From JANELJ01 sp024511395 (lineage in GTDB: Bacteria; Pseudomonadota; Gammaproteobacteria; GRL18): a DNA stretch of 64,000 bases. Below, piece after piece: positions 1 through 9,433 of this stretch. Below the pieces are notes generated by a model that worked only from the letters and a program-made list of their open reading frames with translations, was not told where the DNA came from and ran no database searches. The stretch is taken from contig OY820613.1 in the NCBI GenBank assembly GCA_963681975.1, positions 2,480,001 through 2,544,000 on the forward strand, read 5' to 3'. The translations under genes and the position numbers were made by a program. The first letter of the stretch is position 1; each line of letters opens with the position of its first letter.

Positions 1-468
1 TTGGTGCTCAAAGTTGTCCGGGCAATCCTTATGATGGACACACTCTACTGCCACAACTGGAACAGATAAAACAGTTTACAGCCGTACAACCGGAACAGTG
101 CTTTGTTGACCGGGGTTATCGTGGACATGAAGTAAAAGACACTAAAGTTTTTATCTCAGGTCAGAAGCGAGGCGTTACCCGAAGTATTAAAAAGGCATTA
201 AAACGGCGCAGTGCGATTGAGCCTGAAATCGGTCATATGAAAAACGATGGCCGTTTAGATCGCTGCTACCTCAAAGGTGCAGTCGGTGATGCCATTAATG
301 TGGTTATGGTAGCCGCTGGACATAACTTAAGAAAGATCCTCAATAAGCTCCGGCTTTTGTGGCTCAAAATTATTTCCGGTTTGATGGGGTATTTTATCAA
401 ACCAGAACAATCAGCCGCTTTAAACCTGGCTTGATGTCAGGCTTAAAACGGTATTATTCAGGTTGAAC
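1..468 (+). mobile_element. IS5/IS1182-type element, copy A (right end only)
   Basis: The window opens inside this element. Its right end matches the five other copies here, and its terminal inverted repeat ends in TTATTCAGGTTGAAC at 468. The flanking bases are TATATA, similar to the TATTTA target seen at other copies. Only the last third of the element is visible. It ends 32 bp before ispG, so it has replaced whatever originally lay upstream of that gene. Confidence 0.93.
3..434 (+). CDS. Transposase, C-terminal part (IS copy A)
   Basis: This is the last 143 codons of the 447-residue DDE transposase found intact at 13393-14736, 45695-47038 and 61073-62416. The visible part contains the CFVDRGYRG block, which carries the second catalytic Asp, and the IEPEIGHMKNDGR block, which carries the catalytic Glu. 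The frame is open from base 3 and ends at TGA 432-434. No lesion is visible, and the N-terminus lies outside the window. Confidence 0.9.
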   Translation, partial: GAQSCPGNPYDGHTLLPQLEQIKQFTAVQPEQCFVDRGYRGHEVKDTKVFISGQKRGVTRSIKKALKRRSAIEPEIGHMKNDGRLDRCYLKGAVGDAINVVMVAAGHNLRKILNKLRLLWLKIISGLMGYFIKPEQSAALNLA

Positions 469-500
469 TATATAGTTTAAGTTTTGATCTTTATTAAATA

Positions 501-1724
501 ATGAGCTTGGTAAGAATGAAAAAACAAACCTGCGAAGTACAGATTGGCCATGTTTTAATGGGTGCCGATCACCCGGTGGTTGTACAGTCTATGACCAGTA
601 CGGATACTGCCGATGTGATGGCCACGGTTAAGCAGTGTGCGCAATTGTATAAAGCGGGTTCTGAGCTGGTTCGGATCACGGTTAATACGGAAGAAGCGGC
701 TCAGGCAGTGCCTAAAATTCAAAGCCAGCTGGAAAAGATGGGACTGGATATTCCGCTGGTGGGCGATTTTCATTTTAACGGGCACAAGCTGTTAAGCAAG
801 TATCCAGAATGTGCCAGAACACTGGCCAAGTATCGTATTAATCCTGGTAATATTGGCCGGGGTAATTCACGGAATGACAAGTTTGCTCAGTTAATTGAGC
901 TGGCCTGTGAAAATGATAAGGCAGTACGTATCGGGGTAAACTGGGGCAGTCTGGATCAGGATTTAATGGCCCGGATAATGGATGAAAACAGTCAGTTAGC
1001 TGAGCCTAGGGAAACGGTTGATGTGATGCATGATGCGCTGATCACTTCGGCACTGGATTCGGCCAGAATGGCTGAGCAGGTGGGGCTGTCTAAAAATAAA
1101 ATTGTACTGTCCTGCAAGATGTCCGGGGTTCAGGATCTGGTTAAGGTGTATCAGGATTTAAGTACGCGTTGTGATTATGCTCTGCATCTGGGGCTGACAG
1201 AAGCCGGTATGGGCAGTAAGGGGATTGTGTCTTCTACGACCGCTCTTGCTATTCTGCTGCAGCAGGGTATTGGTGATACCATTCGTATTTCACTGACACC
1301 GGAACCCGGTGCACCTCGGGAAAAGGAAGTACAGGTCGCTCAGGAGATCCTGCAAGCTCTGGAATTACGTACCTTTACCCCCACCGTAATAGCCTGCCCC
1401 GGCTGTGGCCGCACCAGTTCGGATACTTTCCAGCATCTGGCTAAAGATATTCAGGTGTTTTTAAAGCGCTCCATGCCGCAGTGGAAAAATCAGTATCCCG
1501 GTGTAGAGAATCTGAATGTTGCAGTTATGGGCTGTGTAGTTAACGGGCCGGGTGAAAGCAAGCATGCCGATATCGGGATCAGTCTGCCGGGTAATGGTGA
1601 AAAGCCGGTAGCACCGGTTTATGAAGACGGAGTTAAAACAGTGACACTCAAAGGCGATGCCATTGCTGATGAGTTTCAGGATGTCGTAATTAATTATATA
1701 AAAAAACGCTTTGGCAAAAATTAA
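501..1724 (+). CDS. ispG: 4-hydroxy-3-methylbut-2-enyl-diphosphate synthase (flavodoxin)
   Basis: IspG (GcpE) carries out the penultimate step of the MEP isoprenoid pathway. It reductively opens methylerythritol cyclodiphosphate to HMBPP with a [4Fe-4S] cluster, in the cytosol. At 407 residues the protein is slightly longer than the usual ~370. It has the VQSMT start of the TIM barrel and the C-terminal cluster ligands in CPGCGRTSSDTF and in VMGCVVNGPGES. Two starts are possible: ATG 501, or ATG 516, which follows a weak GGTAAG. Neither has a strong ribosome site. The right end of an IS lies 32 bp upstream, so transcription must come from within or through the IS or from a very short promoter. 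The convergent RND remnant follows 35 bp downstream. The pathway is essential and the frame is undamaged. Confidence 0.96.
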   Translation: MSLVRMKKQTCEVQIGHVLMGADHPVVVQSMTSTDTADVMATVKQCAQLYKAGSELVRITVNTEEAAQAVPKIQSQLEKMGLDIPLVGDFHFNGHKLLSKYPECARTLAKYRINPGNIGRGNSRNDKFAQLIELACENDKAVRIGVNWGSLDQDLMARIMDENSQLAEPRETVDVMHDALITSALDSARMAEQVGLSKNKIVLSCKMSGVQDLVKVYQDLSTRCDYALHLGLTEAGMGSKGIVSSTTALAILLQQGIGDTIRISLTPEPGAPREKEVQVAQEILQALELRTFTPTVIACPGCGRTSSDTFQHLAKDIQVFLKRSMPQWKNQYPGVENLNVAVMGCVVNGPGESKHADIGISLPGNGEKPVAPVYEDGVKTVTLKGDAIADEFQDVVINYIKKRFGKN

Positions 1725-2840
1725 AAACCACTTTGGCAAACCGGCCAGCTGAGTTGGCTTTACTGCTTATTTTTAATTTCAGCAGATAAAACCGGTTTCA
1801 TAAAAAACCGGTATAACAGTGGTATTACAAACAGGGTCAGCAGGGTGGAAAAAGCCAGTCCCCAGACAATAGCGGTGGCCAGCGGCCCCCAGATCAGGGA
1901 TTTTCTGGAAAAACCGCTGGCCAGTGAGAACAGGCCGGCAATGGTGGTCAGGGAGGTAATTAAAATGGGGATAATATGCCTGCGGGCGGCATAAATAATG
2001 GCATGATTAACACTCATACCGGCACGTAAGCGGGTATTAGCCGCTGATATCAGCACAATCAAAGCATTTGCTGCAATACCCACCAGAGCCACAATGCCGT
2101 ACAGGGTATAAATACTCAGGGGGTTGGCAGTCAAAAACAGCCCTGCCAGTACCCCGATAAATGCCAGTGGAATAGTGGCCAGGATCAGCAGTGGCTGAAA
2201 GTAGCTTCTAAACTGGGTACCTATAATCAGATAAATCAGCCCTACTTACATTAAAAACAGGTAAGGCATGGCATCCAGACTTTCCTGAATATCATCCAGT
2301 TCACCGGAAAAGTCCAAGTTAATGCCAAGATGTTTAATTTTTAACTGCCGCCATTTTTCCCGGATTAGCTTATTTATCTCCATAGTATTTCGGCCGCCGG
2401 GTTTAATATCAGCTTCTACCAGCATAACCCGCTGCAGATTATGGTGGCGGATCTGACTGCGGGACAGGCGGTACTGCACTTGCACCAGCTCTTCCAACGG
2501 CGTGGTCAGTACCTGTTTGCTGAGCGGATCAAACCAGGCAATGGGGGTCTGCAGCCAGTTCTCAATGCTATTAACCGGTTTCAGATCAGATTCTGCGGTA
2601 GTTTTTACCCGCACATAGACTTCTTCACCCCGATACTGAAAACGACTGAGCCGCTCACCTTCCGTTAAAATACGAACATCCCAGATCAGACTGGCCGGCG
2701 CAATCCCGACACGGTGTACAGCATCCTGATTTAGCCGCAGAGCCAGTTCCATGGCTCCGGAGCTTTCAACTAGTGTCAGGTTTTCTATTTCAGGAATCGT
2801 CTGCAGCATGCGCTTTAAATCTTCCACTGCCGCTGAAATA

Positions 2841-2996
2841 GTTCAACCTGAATAATACCGTTTTAAGCCTGACATCAAGCCAGGTTTAAAGCAGCTGATT
2901 GCCCCGGTTTGATAAAAGACCCCATCAAACCGGGGCAACCAGCTGCTTTAAACCTGGCTTGATGTCAGGCTTAAAACGGTATTATTCAGGTTGAAC
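2841..2996. repeat. Near-perfect 73-bp inverted repeat (two IS right ends head to head)
   Basis: Bases 2841-2913 and 2924-2996 are reverse complements with one mismatch, separated by a 10-base loop. Each arm is the right end of the 1498-bp IS. In intact copies this end contains a smaller hairpin (CCGGTTTGAT, 10 bases, ATCAAACCGG). The centre of the large palindrome coincides with that hairpin, which suggests copying that folded back there. Confidence 0.95.
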
Positions 2997-3663
2997 TAAA
3001 TACAGAGAGTTTTCATATCACTCTCATCTATTCTGATTGTCGGCTTGTCTTTTTTATGACAATAGGCAATCAGAGAACCAATAAGGTTCAACATAAAACC
3101 ACTTACGCTTCTATGACATGAATGTTCAATCTGTGTAATATTTTTTAGCTGCTCATTAACCGTTTCAATTATAAAACGTTTTTTCAGCATAATCTTATCC
3201 CACAATGCAATGGCACGTGGTTTCATGTTTCGTCTGACATTGGTAATATCAACAAAGGCAATTCCGGTTGGCTTTCCTTTGCAATGAGTAAAGTAAGCGC
3301 ATAATGGCACCAGTACCGATGACATCACTCCCAGGAAACGGGTATAGCTCAATAAATTTGGAAACTCTTTCCTAAGATGTTGATGCACATGGCATAAATC
3401 ATAACTCTTAAAATCTTTGTAATGTGACTGATGAAAGTTAATCAGGATAGTCATCAGTTCACTGAGGCTCATTACACCTTGTCGTCTTCTCTTTTTATCA
3501 CCGGATTCCAGCAGTGTTTTTTCCCATTCAGGATAAAAGAACTGGTTGAAATCATCAATATTACAATACAATTCATCTATAGTAGTCACTTGCCTGTTCC
3601 TTGTTCAAATTCATTTGATTTGGTCATTAAATGATCTGATCGAGAAACAGGCATTTAGTTCAA
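2991..3663 (-). mobile_element. IS982-family element, internally deleted
   Basis: A transposase frame (2996-3589, 197 residues) has the IS982 N-terminus (IDDFNQFFYPEWEKTLLESGDKKRRR in two blocks), then TGIAFVDITN with the first catalytic Asp. It jumps directly to LWDKIMLKKRFIIETVNEQLKN near the end. About 85-90 residues of the catalytic core, including the second Asp, are missing compared with the usual ~290-residue enzymes. Short matching ends TTGAACTAAAT (2991-3001) and its complement (3653-3663) bracket it. It could move only in trans. Confidence 0.8.
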
Positions 3664-3687
3664 TATTTTTTAGTTCTTATCCAGAAT

Positions 3688-4841
3688 TCAGGTTAAGTTA
3701 TGTCCAGCGGCTACCATAACCACATTAATGGCATCACCGACTGCACCTTTGAGGTAGCAGCGGTCTAAACGGCCATCATTTTTCATATGACCAATTTCAG
3801 GCTCAATCGCACTGCGCCGTTTTAATGCCTTTTTAATACTTCGGGTAACGCCTCGCTCCTGACCTGAGATAAAAACTTTAGTGTCTTTTACCTCATGTCC
3901 ATGATAACCCCGGACAGCTTTGAGCACCAATAACAAAGCCTTCCTTGTTGGTTACCGCGATACTGGCTTTAACACCAAATTCATAAGGCTTATGAGCTTT
4001 GCCTTTACTGATACACTCGACTTCCGGTGCATGTAAACTGTAAAGCTTGTTCTTACTGTGCTGCTCCTGCTCTATCAGTTTCTGAGCCTGTTTTAGAGCT
4101 ACTTCAAACAATGACTGAATATCAACAGAATAATTGGGCAGTTGTCATTCAATATCCCGTTTAACACGACCTAAACGGGATTTCAGTTTATTGTTCATTT
4201 TCTTCATGCGTTTAAACTGTTTTGCATGAGCATAACGACTGGCCATTAGTACATATTGCGGCCCAACCCGATTATAGTTCTGGCGCAGTTTAATACCGTG
4301 CTCTTTGGACAGTTTAACCAGGTTTTCTCTGGCTTTGTTCAGGAGCTTTGAATCGGTTGGAAAAGCGATGTTCTTTTCCTGTACGGTAGTATCTACCGTG
4401 ACTTTCTTTAAACTTGCCAGGCTTTATGGTTTTACTCTTTAGTTCGGCTTTAATGGTTTCAATCAGTAATTTTTCACTGCCTGACTTACCCGGCCGGTTA
4501 CGCCATTTGGTCATGGTCACAGGGTGTATGGGCATCTTATGCTGAAAGTATTCTTCACCACAGAAATACTGCCAGTACGGATTTTCTGTCCAGCCTTTTA
4601 CTACCTGTTCATCCGATAAATCATGAAGGTGTTTCAGGTAATGCAATCCTGCAATCAATCGAGTGCGTATGGCAGGAGCACCTTTAGTGGATACAAACAA
4701 AGCGCCCCATTCTTTATCAGGACTTTCCCAGTCTATGTGTTTTGATAACTTAATCAACTCATGGTTTATGTCCAGCATGTTTTCAAGGCGCATCCTGAAC
4801 AGGTCTTCCTGAGGTATTTTTGGCTGTTTCTTTGGCTTCAT
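3688..4841 (-). pseudogene. Transposase of IS copy B, broken
   Basis: On the minus strand the protein begins at 4841 like the intact 447-residue copies (MKPKKQPKIPQEDLF). It shifts frame near 4420 and meets a TGA where intact copies have CGA (Arg) near 4148. It then lacks about 100 bp, losing the NPYDGHTLLPQ to FVDRGYR segment near 3910, and ends prematurely at 3688 where the IS982 remnant begins. It cannot encode an active enzyme. Confidence 0.92.
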
Positions 4842-6534
4842 TCTGGTCTGGAAATTTGCAAGGTAATAAGGCTTATTTTACCAAAAACCTGCAAATTTAA
4901 CACCCATAATTCGCCAATATTTCCTTATAAATCAATGTACTATGTTTTATTCAGGTCGAACGAAATAGCGGCAAATTCAGCCCCCTGTACTTTAATGCTA
5001 ATGGCCCGGAATACCGGCGGACCGTCTTCAAGCTGCAGAATAAACATCTCTTTAACCCCGACCATTTTCTTAAACTGATCACACACGATCTGGTGCATTT
5101 TTTTCTGCGGTATATTTAGATGATCAGGCAGGGAAATCATGATCTGGCCATAATGTTCACCGAAAACTGCCTCAGTCTGGGTAAAGTAAATACCGGGAAA
5201 GGCTCACCGGCAAAAAAATCAATTTTAATGCACCCGCTCTGCAGGGCATGGGTAAAACGTGCCCGCCAGTGCCCCCGCTGCTGTCCACGGCTGATGCCGT
5301 GAGTGGCAATAATATGCGCCGGCAGTAGTCAGTACTGACGAAGTGACCGGGGCTATCACTTCTTTTAGGGCCTCTATGGCAGCCCGGGTCGCATCAACAC
5401 CCTTCTGTAAGCGGACATTCATGGATTCTACTACCACGATAGCATCATCCACCAGCATACCCAGGGCAATCACAATACCCAGTAAAACCGCATTATTCAG
5501 GCTCTGCCCCATGGCATGCAGTAACCAGAAGGTGCCGGCTAGGGTAAAGGGAATACCAATGGTAGTAAAAAAGGCAATGCGCGAACCCAGAAACAGCTAG
5601 GTCACCGATGACAGCCGGTTTTTTCAGCAATAAACTGTTTTAAGTCCGTAATCATCTGCAGGGTATTCACACTGTCTTTTTTAAAGACCGACAACATAAT
5701 GGCCGGCTGATTATGGTAACTGGCTTTCAGTTTAAGGCGCTCCTAGCCAAGGTAGACATCGGCCACATCACCCAGCAGGACTTCCGAGTCAATTCCGGGA
5801 ATACTCAGGCGGGCCAGTTCACCAGGATCACTGCTGCTGCCCAGAATACGGATCAGCCATTGCTGATCCTGGATATTAATGGAGCCGGCGGCACTGTCCT
5901 TAAACTGGCTTTTTATGGTTTGCGCCACCACGGCCGGGGACAGTCCCAGACCGGTGAGCCTGTCCATATCAATATCAACAATCAATTCCGGATCACTGCC
6001 CCCTATTAAATCCACGCGCTGAATAAAGCGCTGCCGCTCCATTTCCTTTTCCATTTCCCGGGCATAAAAGCGCAGATTATCATCATAGCTAAATCCCTGT
6101 AAGATCAGGATGGCAGTTGGAAAAGCACTGGACGAAGTCAGTTCCACAATAAAGGGCGAATCCGCTTCTTCCGGAAGGCGGGTATTATCTATATGCTGAA
6201 TTTCCCTGTGCAAATCCGCCAGCCGTTTATCAAACAGACGTTCATCTATATCTTCAAAACGCACAATAATATTGGACATGGAGTCTCTGGACATTGAAGA
6301 AATAAAGTGAATATCAGAAACCCTGGCAATGCCCTCTTCCAGCGGCTGGGTCACCCGTTTTTCAATACCCTCCGGTGCTGCACCAGGCATAAAGGTATTG
6401 ATCTGGATCCAGTTAAAATTAATGGCCGGATCTTTTTCCTTAGGTAGAGATAAATAGCTCAGCACGCCCATGACCAGAACCAGAATAAAGGTCAGGTTAG
6501 CCAGAACATGATGTTGTAGAAGGCGCTGGAGCAT

Positions 6535-7581
6535 AAAATCAGGTTTCAGGTGCAGGGTTATGGGTTGACCATCTTTTAGGGGCTGTCTGCCCTGGATAAT
6601 GACTTTGGTATCGGGGGGAATTCATCTGGTTTTATGGCAGCTGAACGACCCGCCAGGGCGTTTTGCAGGGAGTGGAAGCGGGCAATGGTCTGGCCGTCAG
6701 GCGTTGTTGTTACAATAAAAATACCCATTTTATTATTACGACTGACCAGCAGATTAGCCGGTATATGCTGTTCCTACATAATAATTTCCACCATGCCAAA
6801 GGCATTGGGCAGGGCTTTTTCAGCAATAAAGCTCAGGCGTACCCGCTGATGGCGAGCGCGGGTTTCTATACTCGGGACGACGGCCCGGATGGTTAAGGGA
6901 TAGTAGTGGTTACGATAGACAAAATTTAATGCCCGATAATTCAGACTGTCTATCAGTACCACAGGTACCTAGACTTCAACCTCCAGATTATCAGTATCCA
7001 TCAGGCGTAACAAAGGTGTTCCAGGCGCTACATTTTTACCGGCATGGATCAGGCGCGGGGTAATCACCCCGTCAAACGGCGCAGTTATCCGGCAGCAACT
7101 TATATTTTTTTTGCCAGTTGTATTTTACTGTCCAGTAACTGTAAGCGGGCTTCGAGTTTATGGAGATTGGCCAGCAGTTGCTGGTGAGATTCTTCAGAGA
7201 CACTTTTGGTCTGCAGCAGTTTTCTGGAACGCTGGTACTGGTAGCGGGAAAACTGCAGATCCGCCTGCAGGGATTTTTTCCGCCTCCAGCTGGTCCCGCC
7301 TGAGCTCATAGTCATCGCATTCCAGGATAACCAGTAACTGACCTTTTTTAACCCGCTGACCGACCTGCACCTCAGCTCCTAACCAGAGCAGAAAGCTGAG
7401 AACTGAGCTGACTGTTCTGCAAGCTAACCACCTTGGCCGGTGCTTTTTTAACCGGGTGAAACAAGAGTTCCGACAGAGGTCTGGCAGTTACCGGTATGAT
7501 TTCCTGTGCCTGAAGAACATTGCCGGCCAGGAATAAGCCGATAAGAACCAGACCAATAAAATGCTTTGGCCTGTGTATCAT
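6535..7581 (-). pseudogene. Periplasmic membrane-fusion (HlyD/AcrA-type) protein, decayed
   Basis: The start at 7581 encodes a signal-peptide-like N-terminus (FIGLVLIGLFLAGNVLQAQE). A coiled-coil hairpin segment follows at 7100-7315 (LEARLQLLDSKIQL). The beta-barrel part lies at about 6540-6970 (VPVVLIDSLNYRALNFVYR). The frame changes several times and is cut by TAG at 6969-6971 and 6774-6776, both where Gln is plausible. It directly precedes the RND permease on the same strand, the usual pump operon order, and its C-terminal frame runs straight into the permease start. Both partners are dead, so the efflux system is lost. Confidence 0.85.
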
Positions 7582-8388
7582 CCGTTCTGTTCCTGTTTTT
7601 TAACCTGCTGCCAGACGGCTTCAAGCTCATCAATGGAAGCCTGTTCCATACGCTGCCGTATCATAATTATAAAACTGTTCCATTTTCCGGAAACGCTGGG
7701 AAAATTTATGATTACTGACCCGCAGGGCTTTTTCCGGATCAATTTCCAGTTTTCTGGCCAGATTGACGCAGGTAAACAGCACATCACCCATTTCCTCCTG
7801 CATACGTTCAAACTGCCGGGCTTTTAGTTCACGCTGCTGTTCGCCAGCGGACTTTTCCTGTAACTGTTCATATTGAGTGATTTCATCCTGCAGTTCTCCC
7901 TGAATAATGGGTAGTACTTCTTCTGCAGTGTCCCAGTCAAAACCCACCTGGGCAATGCGTTTCTGTATTTTAACCGTGCGGGTCATGGCAGGCAGAATTT
8001 TGCTGATATTATCCATCAGGCTCAGTGCCTTCTCCGGTTCGGCAGTCTCCTCTTTTTCAGCTCTGGCCTGCTGGTTTTCAAGTTCTTTCTGCTCTTCCCA
8101 GGCTTTTAAAAAAGCGGCCTCATTTTCATATTGATGCTCACTGAATACATGGGGATGACGACGCACCATTTTATCAGCAATGGCTGCAGCAATATCTTCA
8201 AAATCAAACAGCCCTTCTTCTTTGGCCAGCTGGGCGTAAAAAACTACCTGGAATAATAAATCACCCAGCTCTTTTTTGACTTCATCCATATCGCCCTGCT
8301 CAATGGCTTCTGCCACTTCGTAGGCTTCTTCCAGGGTATAGGGAACCAGGGCGCTTATAATATCTAGCAGGCGTTGTAGGTGTTGCAT
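7578..8388 (-). CDS. mazG: Nucleoside triphosphate pyrophosphohydrolase MazG, damaged
   Basis: MazG hydrolyses (d)NTPs to monophosphates and pyrophosphate and helps clear abnormal nucleotides. The first MazG domain keeps the metal-binding helices (LEEAYEVAEAIEQ and KKELGDLLFQVVFYA), and the second keeps EITQYEQ and EEMGDVLFTCVNLARK. Two departures are visible. Between RLLDIISAL and VPYTLEEAYE, about 17 residues that normally include a CPWD motif are absent. The main frame stops at 7630 (252 residues), but the expected C-terminus (EQASIDELEAVWQQVKKQ) continues in another frame to 7578, so there is a frameshift near 7670. It may retain activity or be an early pseudogene. It follows the decayed pump on the same strand. 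Confidence 0.85.
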
Positions 8389-8520
8389 AGTAAAACCTGT
8401 TATTCAGAAAATATGGAAAATGTGAATAAAGAAAGAGTATAACCGGTTTGCGGTTTTTATGCTTGAGGTGAGAGATGGGAATGGGGGGATTTTTAACTAC
8501 AGGTTATTGATTAAAAAGAG

Positions 8521-8570
8521 CCCCTCATCCTAACCTTCTCCCGGGGGGAGAAGGAACCAGGGGATACACG
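8521..8570. repeat. Short GC-rich hairpin repeat between mazG and rsd
   Basis: The segment contains CCTTCTCCC and GGGAGAAGG as an almost loopless hairpin, flanked by CCCCT and AGGGG. Sequences of this type are common dispersed intergenic repeats in proteobacteria. It lies just past the stop of the rsd-like gene and could act as its transcription terminator, though no clear T-run follows. Confidence 0.5.
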
Positions 8571-8575
8571 CTTAA

Positions 8576-9034
8576 TTAGCGGCCAATGCCGTCTACAGAT
8601 AACAGGGCATTAATCACTTCGTCTTCTAGGTTAATGCGATCCACCAGTAGCTCACCAACACCATTCATGCATTCCTCTAATTGCTCACATTTTAATTCTG
8701 AAACATCACTATTAAAGCGATCATGAAAATCCAGTAGTTTCTGAGTGTTGTCCACCAGTTCCGGGTAAATGCTATCAGCAATTTTTAATACTGAGGTACG
8801 GCGTTCCTTGTTTTCTTCCATGTAATTGTAGAGATGAAAATGGGCTTTGGCTGTATAATCAACCATTGACTCGCAGAAATCTTCCAGCACTTCCTTCAGA
8901 GTATCACTGATTTCAAAAGGCTGGTAAGTCATTACCTCTTTATACTGAGTCAGTGCAGTAGTTCTGGATTCAATCAGAGATTCAACAATACGGTGTGAAT
9001 TGACACGGCGGTCTTTGACAATGGTATCAGCCAT
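8576..9034 (-). CDS. rsd: Rsd/AlgQ-family anti-sigma-70 regulator
   Basis: Rsd-family proteins bind the primary sigma factor RpoD and lower its activity in stationary phase. At 152 residues this one has the normal length and is all-helical. The segment VLEDFCESMVDYTAKAHFHLYNYM matches the family core (in Rsd: LDDFCQSLVDYLSAGHFSIYE), followed by IYPELVDNTQKLLDFHDRF and a C-terminal GELLVDRINLEDEVINALL. ATG 9034 is preceded by AACGGGAA on the minus strand. Its target gene rpoD is at 47738-49597 in this window. The gene stands alone, with mazG downstream and a MITE upstream. I am fairly sure of the family, less of the exact regulatory role. Confidence 0.8.
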   Translation of the reverse strand: MADTIVKDRRVNSHRIVESLIESRTTALTQYKEVMTYQPFEISDTLKEVLEDFCESMVDYTAKAHFHLYNYMEENKERRTSVLKIADSIYPELVDNTQKLLDFHDRFNSDVSELKCEQLEECMNGVGELLVDRINLEDEVINALLSVDGIGR

Positions 9035-9180
9035 TTTTATTTCCCGTTCCTGTTTAAATACCGTTGTTATTTCAGGTATTAGATTCTAAAGCGTTTGAGT
9101 ATCCTATATTACCTGTTAATTTTAGAAAAATCCTACAAGCAGACTGCAATTAGCGAATTATTTCAACTTAACAAAGAGAT

Positions 9181-9394
9181 CAGGGCCGGATCATACTTTG
9201 GTTAAAAGATGTTCAACTTGAAATTTATAACCTCTGAGTATCCATTGGCTGTACTTCTTGATGAAGTTTCGGCAGCAGGGACGCTGCCGAAAAGCCTCCA
9301 AGGATGGATTCACGGCGTCTTCAGCAAGGAGTACAGCCAATGGATACGGTATTTGCGTCTAAATGAGAATCATTAAAAGTATGCTACCGCCCTA
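9181..9394. mobile_element. MITE family 1, copy 1 (214 bp, ISAs1-type ends)
   Basis: The ends are CAGGGCCGGATCATACTTT and, inverted, TAGGGCGGTAGCATACTTTT, flanked by 10-bp direct copies ACAAAGAGAT at 9171-9180 and 9395-9404. The interior is a long imperfect palindrome: the 5' side GTATCCATTGGCTGTACT pairs with its complement. It encodes no protein. A second, inverted copy is at 52849-53072, and the same terminal 20 bases start the ISAs1 remnant at 38363. It sits directly upstream of cheV. Confidence 0.9.
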
Positions 9395-9433
9395 ACAAAG
9401 AGATAATGTCAGAAACAATCATTTGGACTGCAC

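Larger units (their letters stand above)
2841..4961 (-). mobile_element. IS5/IS1182-type element, copy B, rearranged and carrying an IS982 remnant
   Basis: The outer boundaries are GTTCAACCTGAATAA at 2841 and TTATTCAGGTCGAAC ending at 4961, flanked by perfect GAAATA copies (2835-2840 and 4962-4967). The element is 2121 bp rather than 1498 bp. The right end is duplicated as a fold-back palindrome (2841-2996), a shrunken IS982 lies next to it (to about 3663), and the transposase has lost about 100 bp and contains a stop and a frameshift. Both flanks belong to the same RND permease gene, so this is a single ancient insertion that later rearranged internally. Confidence 0.92.
1760..6534 (-). pseudogene. 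RND efflux permease, decayed and IS-interrupted
   Basis: The fragments read on the minus strand in the order of an AcrB/HAE1-type inner-membrane proton antiporter. The N-terminus starts at 6534 (MLQRLLQHHVLANLTFIL, first membrane helix) and includes a stretch like the porter domain. The GMLVDDAIVVVES block of helix 4 lies near 5400-5460. The middle domain and C-terminal helices (IVALVGIAANALIVLI) run to 1760. Lesions are many: in-frame TAG at 5743-5745 and 5597-5599, a frameshift in an A-run near 5620, further frame changes near 2240 and 5225, and an IS inserted between 2841 and 4961 with a 6-bp duplication GAAATA. The reading frames on both sides of that IS join cleanly, which shows it was one gene. 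It follows a fusion-protein pseudogene as in a normal pump operon. It cannot make a functional pump. Confidence 0.93.
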
